Source: Ailanthus altissimus
Taxonomy: Eukaryota; Streptophyta; Magnoliopsida; Sapindales; Simaroubaceae
Assembly (NCBI GenBank): GCA_946807835.1
Contig: OX327709.1
Coordinates: 24,615,501-24,679,500 of the forward strand
Direction: 5' to 3'
Length of the DNA: 64,000 nt
Below are positions 26,747-37,829 of the stretch, piece by piece; position 1 is the first letter of the stretch; every line of letters begins with the position of its first letter. The notes beneath the pieces are model-generated. The model saw only the letters and a list, made by a program, of their open reading frames with translations, did no database searches and was not told the DNA's origin. A program made the translations under genes and the position numbers.

Positions 26747-27085
26747 ATCCTCTCCTCGAACAAAGGACCACTCAGCCTCCCCTCAAATGATATTTCATCC
26801 GCTCCCCCAACAGTTTGCTACTCATTTTCACTGTATTGATCGCTCATGCCTTACGTGAAGCACCAGAGTACCGCATACTATTGAGAGCCCGCTCTATCAA
26901 GTTAACTTCGTATCACTGCGTTGGTTGTACACACCTTACATGAAGCCCGAAGCACAACAACGCCTGTCCATAGAGCATAACACGGATCCATTGTAAACAA
27001 TAGGAATACTAGGCTCACAACCTTCTCGTTTAGTACTGAGGATTTCCACCACATGGTAACTCTGAGGCATGGCTTTAATACCACT

Positions 27086-27998
27086 TGTTGGAAAAAATAC
27101 TCAAAGAAGAACCTTATAATTAATTAAACCGAGATTCTCTATTTCCCACCCCGGATCCACCTTTACAGATAATGTCAAACAGTACCGAAGAAAATAAAAG
27201 GAGAAGAGAGAATAACAACAACACAAGAATTTACGTGGTTTAGCTCAAATCAAGCCTATGCCCACGTGCTATTAAAGACAAAATACACTATGTAAAAATG
27301 GTTACAATTATATAAACTTTTCACCACTTATCCATCAAATCAAGCCTACTACAAGAGAATACTAACTTAAGATTACAAATATTTTCCACTACCCTAATGG
27401 TAGTTACATTATAAATTAATAGTTAAACCCAAGAGTTTACAAGATGAGAAAAATAAAAACAAACTTTTTATTTTTTTGTTTTTATTTTTCTTCTCACACT
27501 CTCACTTTTCTTTCTCTCTTCCGTTGATCTTTCTTGATATTTTTAGTGTCACAATGGTGTTACATTTTGGTGTCCCCCTTCAAAATCTCATTTCCAAAGG
27601 AACCTATCTATAAGCTTTTACAATGCAAAAAAGTCTGTACCAATTTTGGTGCCACATGCACCAATTTATTTTTCTTCATATTTAAGTCAAATTATTCGAC
27701 TCAACAACCCTTTATGCATAAGTCAAATAAATTGGCTTAACTACCACCACTTATGCATAAATAAAATAAATTGGCTCAATCACTATTTATGCACAAGTCA
27801 AATAAATTGGCTCAACCACCACTTATGCACAAATCAAATAAATTAGCTCAACCACTAGTACTACTTATGCACAAGTTAAATAAATTGACTCAACCACCAC
27901 CACTTATACACAAGTCAAATAAGTTGGCTTAACCACTTTTATGCATAAGTCAAATAAATTGGCTCCACCTAAATACATATTTGTCTCCAATACCAACA
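27086..27998 (-). repeat. LTR-B of an unrelated copia element
   Basis: Has TGTTGG...CCAACA ends. On its minus-strand left side is a primer site, on its right a purine tract (AAGGTGGAAAT, 28009-27999). It therefore has interior sequence on both sides, which a simple solo LTR would not. It contains a 7-unit minisatellite and no coding sequence. Confidence 0.8.
27711..27966. repeat. Minisatellite within LTR-B
   Basis: Seven units of 35-42 bases begin TTATGCA(T/C)AA and continue GTCAAATAAATTGGCT. Starts are near 27711, 27751, 27786, 27822, 27864, 27903 and 27938. Unit length varies by insertion of CCAC or CTAGTA. The overlapping small reading frames are artefacts of the repeat. Confidence 0.88.
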
Positions 27999-28421
27999 AT
28001 TTCCACCTTAGAGACAAATACATTAGCTTTGTCTTTTACAACCACAATTTCTCATGAGTGAAATTTTACTATTTCAACCCACTTACCAGGATTTCTACAT
28101 CCCTTCTATTAAGATGTCAAAACATTATTGACATTCTCTACATAGAGAATCACGCTCTACCATAAAATCATAGACATTTAGAATTCAACAATTCTAAGAT
28201 TTTTTTTTCCGACTCTTGTCGAACAATTTGCTGAAAAATTATGGTGCAACTCTCACGTTTGGCTTTTTTTTGAGAGTTCTTCAGCCATCGATAACACTCC
28301 ACCACACACCTTGCATAAATGCCAAACTAATGCCCGTGTGTAAATTTGTGGACCCGTTAATAGTAACACATCCTCTTTCATAGCAACTAGCGGTCATGCC
28401 ATAAAGATGTAAATGTCCCTC

Positions 28422-28631
28422 TTAGAGGAACTCTTCATCACATATTATACTGTTAACTTTAGACTTGGAGTTATTAGCCGAAATCGCTATACTTTTGGGA
28501 CAATTTTTCTTGAAGCGTTTCAAACCTTTATGAAATCCATGTTGAATTAACACATCTTTGACTTGTACTTGCCACAAGCCAAAATTAATTCTCCAGTCAA
28601 ATTTTTTCACTTCAAATTTTACTGCTGACAT
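28422..28631 (-). pseudogene. copia gag N-terminal fragment
   Basis: A 69-residue open stretch starting MSAVKFEVKKFDWRINF, with GLWQVQVKDVLIQHG, the hallmark start of Tnt1-like copia Gag. It begins about 125 bases after the primer site, as expected. The rest of gag-pol is deleted; noncoding DNA leads directly to the purine tract at 28009. Confidence 0.75.
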
Positions 28632-28769
28632 TTCTGCCTCGTGCTCTCAGCTTTGATGAACTTCTATATATATAAATAGTCTTGTATACATAAATAGTAT
28701 TGTATGTATTCACATTATTACACCAGAAGCTTCAAGATGCACTAAAGGAACCACCCGCTCTAATACCAC

Positions 28770-28958
28770 TGTTAGGAGTCCATAAACCACACATATCTTT
28801 ATATTAGTATGATATTGTCCACTTTGGGCCTAAACCCTCATGGTTTTACTCTTGGGCTCTACCCAAAAGGCCTCATACTAATGGAGATATGATTCACTCC
28901 TTATAAACCCATGATCCTCCTCATTTCTAACCAATGTGAGACTTTGTTTGCTTTTACA
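28770..28958 (-). repeat. TRIM LTR-A, 5' copy
   Basis: 189 bases with TGT...ACA ends, followed after one base by primer site TGGTATTAGAGC. Flanked on the right by the duplication GTTTT. Confidence 0.9.
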
Positions 28959-29537
28959 GTTTTGACTCTCAGAGCTAATTTCTACATCAACAAACACATC
29001 GAAGTGATTACTTCAGCTAGAGGGTTGCCCAAAAGCATGTACCGATAAAACTTACAACTAGATATAAAAATGATGACTAGGGTTGCAGTTTTCATTATTA
29101 TAAAATTTAAAGATTTTTTATTTACATTGGAATGGTATACTGTTTTAGTGGATAAAATTTCACTCGAATAAATTCTAAAGAACTACAAGTTTTTAACTTT
29201 TAAATAAGTATTTAAGTCTAAATTTTTATTTTTATTTTAGTTGATTGAGAGTTCCACCACGAATTTTTTCTTGTGGATAGAGAGATTTCTCTAAAAATAC
29301 ATTTAGAAAGAGTATTTTCTTTTGTTTATCTTGGTGTTGCAACATGCAAGAAATACTATATAAACGTGTAGCTTGTCAAACTGATTTGGCTTTCTGACAT
29401 TGTTCTCCAAAGAAAAGGAAACATTATCGTATTCCAAATATGAACGGGGATTTGCTTATGTCAGGTTAGGATTGCAATATCTTTATCTCTTTACAGATTA
29501 GTAAAAAACCGTTCATTAAAAGATGATATATTACTTA

Positions 29538-29966
29538 TGTTAAAATTACAACACCAAATCCAAAATTAAGTTCAAATATTTACAAGTTCAATTCTTGAAA
29601 TTTCTAAGTTAAGTAAGATATTTTAGAGTTGATGATTAAAGAGATAAGTATTACAAACTTGTGTGATTAATAAATTTCTATAATATTTTATTTGTGTAAT
29701 TTTGGTTTAGTAGATCTAAGTATAAATACCCTCTCACTCATTTAGTTTTGCAAGCAAGCAAGTTAGTAAATAAGTTAAGATAAAGTATTTGATCAAGTGT
29801 TGAGAGTTAAGAGTGTTAGAAAGTTGAGCAAGTAATAACCTCAGCAAAGAAAGTGTGAGTGTTGTATTGTAAGTAAGGAAGAGTGATAGTTTCTAAAATT
29901 TGTATTATAAGTTTTGTGTTTCTGTATTAATAAAAGTGTTCCATTTGTACTATATTATCCTTAATA
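29538..29966 (+). repeat. 5' LTR of copia element 2
   Basis: Starts TGTTAAAATTACAACACC and ends before the primer site. Closely matches 37169-37600 over its length, e.g. AAGTTCAATTCTTGAAATTT. Confidence 0.9.
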
Positions 29967-30566
29967 ATTGGTATCAGAGCCAAATTATTCGAGGCATAGA
30001 ATAGTAGTCGAAGTACTGTTTATACAGTTACTGTTTAAATATACGTTACCATTATTAGAGCTTTGTGTTATTGTATGAATAGTACATATCTAGGAAAGTT
30101 TTGTCAAAAGGGCTAATATTGCCTAAGAAGTCTGAATTTTAAGTGGGATCATTATGACCCCTCTAGTATTTCTTAGAAACTTTTCTAGTGTACAATTCAT
30201 ATAAACAAACACGTAGGCATTATTATTGTGGTGCTAGTGGAAGTGCTATTAAGAGTAACAGTTAGATGGTCAAAAATTGACCTTAGTGGAGCTTTACTTG
30301 AGTTGTGAAGAGTTTGAAACTCTACAAGCTTGTAGTTTAAGATCAAGCTTATCTAGCATTATTGAAGTCTTACTAGCACAATGTGTGACCTTCAAGTAGT
30401 TAGAGGAATCAAGAAGCTCAATAACCAAAATTATAGTACATAGGCGACGTTGATGGAGTCTTACCCGTAAGGCCAAGATCTTTGAGAGGTTGTTGGCGGG
30501 AATGAAGTGAAGCAGCCAATAGATTAAGCTACTTTAAAGAAGGGGAAGGTAAAAACTGGTAATGCT

Positions 30567-31019
30567 ATGTTTGCCATTAAGACCAGAGTTGAAGAAGAAA
30601 TGTTAGAGCACATAAAGAAGGCTAAGACATCAAATAAAGCATGTGACACTTTTGCATCACTCTTCTCAAAGAAAAATAATACGCAACTACAGCTTCTAGA
30701 GAATAAGCTATTGTCGATAGCACAACATAATATGATGATCAACCAATACTTCACAAAGATAAAGTCATTGTGCTGTGAAATATCTGAGTTAGATCATGCC
30801 GCTGCTATTGCTGAAATTAGTATGAAAAGAATTATCATCCATGGTTTGAGGCCTGAGTATAGAAGTTTTGTTACTGTTGTACAAGGGTGGCCAACCCAAC
30901 CATCTCTCGTTGAATTTAAAATTTTGCTTGCTAATCAAGAAGTGATTGTTAAGCAAATGAGTGGGGTTTCATTAAAAGGCGATGAAGAAGTACTTTACAT
31001 CGACAAAAGGAAAGGTTGA
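30567..31019 (+). pseudogene. copia gag fragment of element 2
   Basis: A 150-residue open stretch with the UBN2-type Gag core (AKTSNKACDTFASLF, QYFTKIKSL, HGLRPEYRSF). The usual N-terminus before it is out of frame or stopped, so this is part of a broken Gag. Codons after 31019 continue with a disrupted zinc-knuckle region. Confidence 0.8.
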
Positions 31020-31204
31020 TTTAAATGATGTGCTGGTGAAGAATCTAAAAGAAATGACGACAAGATAAAGAGTCATCAATAAGAAGGTAGCTCACAAATA
31101 AGGAGAGCATGGAGGACTCGCAACAATGATAGTCAGTCTAAACAAAAGAAAAAGTTTTAAAAAAAGGCTACAATTATGAAAAAAATTAGACATATGGCAA
31201 AAGA

Positions 31205-34200
31205 TTGTTGGTCCAAGAAAGGTCTGCTGAGGGTAATGCTGTCACATCAAACTTAGAAAGAAAAGGTGAAGACGGGTGGGATGTTAAAGCATCTGTCGTT
31301 ATAGAGGAAGAAGAACTATCACTTTTAGTGATAATGCCTGGACGGATTGACCGTGAAAATGATTGGATCGTCGACTCAAGATGTTCAAATCACATAACTG
31401 GTGATGAAGAAAAGCTATAAGATATGACTAAGTAAAAAATAAGTCGTGTGGTGGTAACAGCCAAACTTAAGATTGCCTATAGCTCACATCGGTAACACAG
31501 TCATTGCACTTCATTACAGTTCTATTAAGGTAACACTTCAAGATGTCTATCATATCCCTGGTATAAAAAAAATCTATTGTCAGTATCACAGTTAATATCT
31601 TCTAGACATTATGTCTTGTTCAGTCCATAAGATGTTAAGGTGTACCAATAATTGAAGATCACAGGAACACTAACAATGGAAGAATGACTACTAGAGTTGG
31701 TCTATGTATTGTTAACAGAGTCAGCTTATATAGATAAGACTTAAAAGAATGAAATGGTAGATTTGTGGTATGCACGATTGGGATATGTAAGTTATCACAA
31801 GCTAAAAGTGATGATGAATAAAGCAATGCTTAAGGGTCTGTATTAACTTGATGTGAGAGTGGATACAGTATATGCGAGATATCAATACGACAAGACACAT
31901 CAACTACCATATGAAGAGTCAAAGTTAGAGCAAATAAGTCATTGAAGTTGGTTCACTTTAATGTATTTGGACTTATCAAGCAACCATCAATTAGTAGCAT
32001 GTGGTATATGGTGACATTTATCGATGACTTCTTAATGTATGTATAGGTTTTCTTTATGAAGGAAAAATCAGATACTTTTTTGAAGTTCGAGGAATTTAGA
32101 GAAACAATTAAAGGAGAACTCGAAAGGAAGATTCATTGTCTCCGTACAGATAATAGAGGAGAATATACCTTTGATGAGTTCTCATAATATCTTCGAGAAA
32201 ATAAGATACGGCATCAATTCACATGTGCCAACATGCCACAATAAAATGGTGTTGCAGAAAAGAAGAATCGACATCTTGTAGAGATTTGTAGAAGTATGTT
32301 GCACGCGAAAAATGTACCAGGAAGATTTTGAGCCAAAGGAATGAAGACTGCAGCCCACGTTATTAATAGGCTTCCTCAACCAACATTAGGGTTTATATCA
32401 CCCTTTGAGAAGTTATGGGTTATAAAACCTATAGTGAGTCATTTTTGAGTATTTATTTGTATAAGTTATGTGTTTATGCCAAGTCACATGAGAAATAAAT
32501 TTGAAAAAAAGGGTAATCAAGTGTATCTTTGTTGGATATGATAACCAGTACATATGAAAAAAATATTGTGACCTACTAGTAGGCAGTGCTATACATTAAG
32601 AAATGTGCTATTTAATGAAACATCTTCATGGTGGTCACTACAAATAAAGAGCTTTTAGATTCAAAAGAAATAAAAGAATGACTACAACAAAAGATAGATG
32701 AGCAAATTGCTGAAATTCGACAAAGCCAAGAAGAATTTGATGATATAAGAAGTGATGACAACATTGAGTAAGAGATAACTCAAAGTCCTTGGCAAACTAG
32801 CATCTATCAATAACCAACAACGGAGGCCAAATATGAAGGAGCAGAAGCTGCAACTCCTTAATCTCATCCTCGAAGGTCAATAAGAGTATGAAAACATAAT
32901 CCCAAATATACTAATACTAATATGGCGAAAGAGAAAAATATTAAGGAGCTTGAGACGTTTGAAGAAGCATCATAGAGCTCTGAATGGATTAAATTTATGG
33001 GAGAAGAAATCATAGCGCTAGAGCAAAATCAAACTTGAAATTTAGTGCCAAAGCTAAAAGATGTGAAACAAATATCTTGTAAGTGGGTGTATAAGATTAA
33101 AAAACCTCTTGATGGATTGGTAGAGAAGTATAAAGCTCGTTGGTAGCTTAAAGATTTTCTCAACAATATGGGCTAGACTATGATGAAATGTTTAGTCTAG
33201 TAGCCAAGATCACTACAGTACGAGTTCTACTTGCATTGGCAACTAATAAAGGTTGGATATTATGGCAAATAAATGTGAAGAATACTTTTCTACATTGAGA
33301 GTTGGATTGACATGATTCAACCAATGAGATTTGAAAGTAAAGTTCGTCCTAATTCTGTGTGTAAGTTGAGAAAGGTATTGTATGGATTAAAGCAACTCTA
33401 AGGGCGTAGTATGATAAAATTAAAGAATTTCTAACATATGGTGGTTATTCTGTAGCACTAGCTGATTCTAGCCTGTTCGTTAAAACTAATAAAAAGAAGC
33501 TTGCAATTGTCTTAGTATGTGTGGATGATTTAATCATCACTAGAGATAATGAAGAAGAGATTCGTCAAATAAGAGAGAATTTGGCGGTTTGCTTCCAAAT
33601 GTAAGAGTTTGGACAATTTAAGTATTTTCTTGGGCTTGAAGTTACTTGGACAAAAGAATGAATTTTTCTAGGACAACAAAAATATGCTAAAGATTTGTTG
33701 TAGAAGTTTGGGATGTTGGAATGCAAGCTTATCTCAACACCCCTAGAAGCTAATTCCAAGTTATATGGTCATGAATGAGAGGATTAAGAAGATAAAACTA
33801 TGTATCGACAACTGGTAAGAAATGTAGTAACCAGTATCCATAATCGATAAGAATAAGTATTTATATACATATTTTATTTGTATATGGGTGATACTTGATT
33901 TATGTATTGTTATTAGTAGTGTTTGTATAGGTTAAGGACATACTATTAGTATTGGGTTTATTTGCAAGACTTTAGATTTATTTTAGGGACCAAATTGTAA
34001 TACTTTAAAAGTTTTGGGGGCAAATTTGTAAATACTAAAAATTAGCCTCTTAGTATAAAAATACACTTTTGAAACCCTAATTTACTCATTTTTGGGTCGA
34101 GCTACCCCTTTAGAGAGAGAAAAGAGAGAAATAGAGGGGAGAGAAAGAGAAGAAGAAGAAATTGGAATTTTAGATTTTAAGAGTTATATCACAACTATTT

Positions 34201-37100
34201 CTCAATTTATTGGTGTTAATTAAGTTAATTCCTTTAATTTTTGATTTCTGGAAATATGTGTAATTGAGGATTTGATGTGTATTTCGTAAGATATTGTGAG
34301 AATTGATGATAATCTATGTAGATAGCTTGATAAATCTTGATGAATTGTAGAATTTCTACTTGATAGTCTCATGATCCAAGAGTTTTATAAATTGTTGTGA
34401 TTCGATTCTGATTTTTAATTTTGAGTATATGAAATTAGACATGTTTAGGATTATCTGAGACTTTGAATCGAATGAAAATTTTAGAAATTGACTTTTTAGT
34501 GAATTTATCAAAATGACCCTGAAATTCTAAAAATTTCCTGTGTGAATAGTATGATACAGTGACAAATAATTTCTGATCTATTTAATGATCTTCAAAAATT
34601 ACGAATTTATAGAATATGATAATTGTATATGTCTAATATGATAAATGTAAAATTAAAAATTTAGATCAATGTGGTTAAATTGTTATGATTTTTTAAAGAG
34701 TGTCAGCTCATTGTAGTATTTGATTAACAGATTTTTAAAGGTATAGAATACAATAGTTTTAAAATACTTTTGGCAGTGATTTTGAAGTAAAATATTTATC
34801 ATGGATTAAGATATGTGTCAAGAGTATTTCGGTGGTAGTTTTATAGTTTTCGAGTTAGTATATGATTTTATAAAAATTGGGAGATTGAATACTGTTCAGT
34901 AAATATCTTGATCCTGTTAGGATAATAGTTTGGATTTGATGGTGTTTATGGAATAGATTGTGTAGGAATTATGATATAATATTCATACATAAGAAGGATA
35001 TATGAGTTAAGAATGATATATTCTAATTTTAGAGTAATTGGACATCATTTGATATATAAGAAAATTTTGTTAAGTGTAAGTAGTCAGAATGATAGGTTTT
35101 GAGAAACCAAGTAATTAGACAAATTTGATGTGATAAGTGTAATAAGTATAATTTTGTAAGATATTTAAATTATTTTGTGTGAATTGTGAGGCTTATGAAA
35201 GGATTAATCTCTATTGATAGGTTAAGGAGAATTAAGCCTTGTACCCAAAAGTGCTAAGAGATAAGTATACTAGACTTTTACTGAAATCACAATAAACATA
35301 GTAATTGTCTATGTATGATATTTTAAATGTGCTTAAAAATATGTTTATATTATGTCAAAGTATATTTGATATGAAATGTGAAAGAAATATGTTTGTGAAT
35401 GTGAGCATTGACATTGAGCATGGATATACATGTGTTTTTGAAAGCTCACTTTCAAAATAAGATGTGTTTAACAAAGAAAGCTTTTGAAGTGTAATATGTC
35501 CATGAGAAATATTTTTTATTTTGAGGGTACTTGAACTCACTGTTAACTTAGTAGGCATTTAATGTGATTTGTAGAGCCTTTATGTGTGGCATTTCCTTCG
35601 GGATTGGTATATGTTATGTGTTCCGTATGTAGGGATGATCCTATTGGTACCTAAAGGAAGAGTGAGTCATCACATTCGTGTGGTGGTGTATTGGTGCATG
35701 TGAGAGGACTCACCGATGATCAGGGTGAGGGTTTGGCTTTTACCTTCGGGCATGAGCATTATATATATGTGATTTAAAAACCTCACTTGTATTATTCCTC
35801 TCATACGGTATGTCACCTACGAGTGACATTTGGCTCATTATGTGATATGTAAGTCCTACTAAGTAGTAGTTGAGTGATGGTATTCCTATTATATATTTTG
35901 AAAGAATGTGTAAGCGCTTACATGACATGTGATTTGATAAGATTATGATTTTGATTGATCACAGCATATCATACATATGCATTGTGTACATATATGTATT
36001 TGTATTTGATATATGAAAAACTAGTATGCTTACTGAGTTTTATACTTATTATAGTTTATGGTGATTTCAGGTAAATAAGGTATATGTGTGCTTAGTGGAT
36101 TTGTCAAGGCTTCTGCTGTTCCTTGGGTTCCCTAAGTTGCTAGGTTGCTGAGTGTTTCATTTGGGAATACGTGGGATAAAATATTTGATTTGTCTCTATT
36201 GAATAAATACTTATGTATTATTTTATTGTGTGTGGTTGGATTTAGTTTAAGTTTCACCAAGTGTGGTTATTGGTTGATTTTAAGTAAGAATTTACAATGA
36301 ATATATTATGGGCTTCCGGTAACAAAGTTGCTACTAGTGACGTAGTAGAGTGTTAATCTCTGAGAAAACTCTGAGTATCTCTTGTTTACTAATTATCTCA
36401 GTCATAATTCAATTGTTATAATTCTGAAAGAAATTGAAATATATGTTTAAATATTATTGAATGAATGTAAGTGATGTCGTGTGTCAGATCTTTTAGGTTT
36501 GAGGCGTGACAAGAAGTCTCATCTATTTAACATTGACTCGATTAAACATTTTTTATGTAGTTAGAGTAATAAGTCGATACATGTAAAATCCTAAGAAGCC
36601 TCACTTAGAAGCAGTTTGACGGATACTAAGATATGTGAGTGACACAATTGACTATGATCTCTTTTATAAAAAGGACCAAAATTGTACAATAGTTGGCTAT
36701 TGTGATGCTGATTATGCTAGAGATCATGACACACAGTGTTTGACCACTGAGTATTTTTTTAAGATTAGTTTAGGGATAGTCTCTTGGTGCAGTAAAAGAC
36801 AACCGACTATATCATTGTCAACTACTACAACTGAGTACAGAGTAGCAGTAATGGCAGCTCAAGAAAGTACATGATTGATGGAAGATTTACATCAACCAAG
36901 AGATTATAAAGTATCAATATATTATGATAATCGATCAACAATTTGTTTGACATAAAATCTAGTTTTTCATGTAAGAACAAAGTATGTAGAGATATATTAT
37001 CACTTTATTGGGGAGAAAGTTTTACAAGAAAAAATTAAGTTGATGTATGTTAAGACAGAAGATCAAGTGGTTGATTTGTTCACAAAAAATTTGGGTACTA
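31205..37100 (+). pseudogene. copia pol remnant of element 2 (split)
   Basis: Protease near 31366-31400 reads IVDSRCSNHITGD; the active-site Gly of DSG has become Arg. Integrase similarity runs about 31760-32440 and RT about 33000-33820, with a CVDD catalytic block near 33515. RNase H follows the solo LTR at about 36517-37100 ([11 protein letters not shown], then [11 protein letters not shown]). Numerous in-frame stops mean no product. Confidence 0.82.
33823..36511 (+). repeat. Solo LTR of a gypsy (Tekay-like) element, about 2.7 kb
   Basis: Begins TGTAGTAACC and ends GGCGTGACA. It is homologous over its full length, in opposite orientation, to the LTRs at 49698-52150 and 55867-58489. Flanks are AGAAA (33818-33822) and AGAAG (36512-36516), a 5-base duplication with one change. 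It cuts the RT of copia element 2, whose similarity resumes immediately at 36517. No coding sequence inside. Confidence 0.85.
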
Positions 37101-37168
37101 ATAATTTTAAAAAATTTCGAAGACAACTGAACATGGTTAGAAAAACGAATGTTAATGTTGAGGGGGAG

Positions 37169-37600
37169 TGTTAAAATTATAGCACCAAGCTCAAGATTTA
37201 GTTCAAATATTTACAAGTTCAATTCTTGAAATTTCTAAGTTAAGTAAGATATTTTGGAGTTGATGTTTAAAAAGATAAGTATTACAAACTTATGTGATTA
37301 ATAAATTTCTACAATATTTTATTTGTGTGATTTTGGTTTATTAGAACTAAGTATAAATACCCCTTCCCTCATTTGGTTTTGCAAGCAAGTAAGTTAGGAT
37401 CAAATATTTGATCAAGTGTTGAGAGTTAAGAGTGTTAGAAAGTTGAGCAAGTAAAAAGTTCAACAAAAAAAGTGTAAGTGTTAAGTTGTGAGTGTTGTGT
37501 TGTAAGTAAGGAAGAGTAATAGTTTTTAAAATTTGTATTATAAATTTTCTGTTTGTTGTATTAATAAAAATATTCTATTTATGCTCCATTATATTCAATA
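37169..37600 (+). repeat. 3' LTR of copia element 2
   Basis: 432 bases, preceded by the purine tract and followed by duplication ACTTA. Confidence 0.9.
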
Positions 37601-37688
37601 ACTTATTGATCTATATCAAAAACAATTTGACTAACATGCAAAATTCTTTATTTGATTTACTTCAAATTTCTTAGGTTGAACAGCCAAT

Positions 37689-37816
37689 ATATTTTTTTTT
37701 TTTAAGTGTACAACACACACACATCCCTCCTCATCCCATAATAGGCGGTATCAAACCTCCAATCTGGGTGAACATCAAACGAGGGGCTAATTAATTCAGC
37801 TAGCACCCTCAGCTCT
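37689..37816 (-). mobile_element. tRNA-derived SINE with target-site duplication
   Basis: On minus it starts GAGCTGAGGGTGCTAGCTG, then an A-box-like region, B box AGGTTTGATACC, and a 12-base A tail (T run on plus near 37691-37702). It is flanked by a 13-base duplication with one mismatch, TTGAACAGCCAAT (37676-37688) and TTGAACTGCCAAT (37817-37829). A CA microsatellite lies at about 37711-37722. Confidence 0.78.
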
Positions 37817-37829
37817 TTGAACTGCCAAT

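Larger units (their letters stand above)
26558..28958 (-). mobile_element. TRIM-type LTR element carrying an inserted copia block
   Basis: Outer LTRs of exactly 189 bases each (26558-26746 and 28770-28958) have TGT...ACA ends and a perfect 5-base duplication GTTTT (26553-26557 and 28959-28963). On the minus strand the order is LTR-A, primer site TGGTATTAGAGC (28768-28757), a copia gag start and purine tract, an unrelated 913-base LTR-B (27086-27998), a second primer site TGGTATTAAAGCC (27083-27071), the TRIM interior, purine tract GAGGAGAGGAT, LTR-A. Removing the 27084-28769 block leaves a compact element of about 0.7 kb, matching the second family member at 43330-44465. Confidence 0.88.
26088..29012 (-). 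pseudogene. HABP4/Stm1-type RNA-binding protein pseudogene, split by a TRIM
   Basis: A broken paralogue of the open gene at 39575-40111. The N-terminal piece right of the TRIM reads NHFDVFVD near 29009-28964. The larger piece, 26517-26230, has LDATMIIRAK and KKYEKKLIKKK, matching ADASMMRAK and KEYEKELLAK of the open copy. The end near 26125-26088 reads FNIEDSIQLPALK against FNIDDHLQFPSLK. Stops and a frameshift lie in the C-terminal third, and a 2.4 kb composite LTR element sits at 26558-28958. No product is expected. Confidence 0.75.
29538..37600 (+). mobile_element. Ty1/copia LTR retrotransposon 2, decayed, with a nested solo LTR
   Basis: LTRs at 29538-29966 and 37169-37600 are flanked by the duplication ACTTA (29533-29537 and 37601-37605). 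The primer site TGGTATCAGAGC (29969-29980) is a perfect match to the initiator-Met tRNA class, and the purine tract GAGGGGGAG abuts the right LTR. Gag, protease, integrase, RT and RNase H follow in copia order, with many stops. A gypsy solo LTR (33823-36511) interrupts RT; without it the element would be about 5.4 kb. Confidence 0.92.

Noticed and set aside
27534..27846. Overlapping small plus-strand frames with repeated NWLNHHL
   Set aside because: They are translations of the LTR-B minisatellite.
27711..27966. Regularly spaced repeats as a CRISPR-like array
   Set aside because: Units are tandem with almost no unique spacers, inside a plant LTR; CRISPR arrays are not expected in a plant genome.
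35355..35928. Two minus-strand frames, with a similar plus frame at 50683-50877
   Set aside because: They lie in homologous LTR sequence (solo LTR and nested element LTR); conservation reflects shared LTR origin, not coding.
33823..36511. Solo LTR as an unknown long noncoding gene
   Set aside because: Homology to the paired LTRs of the element at 49698-58489 and flanking AGAA repeats explain it.
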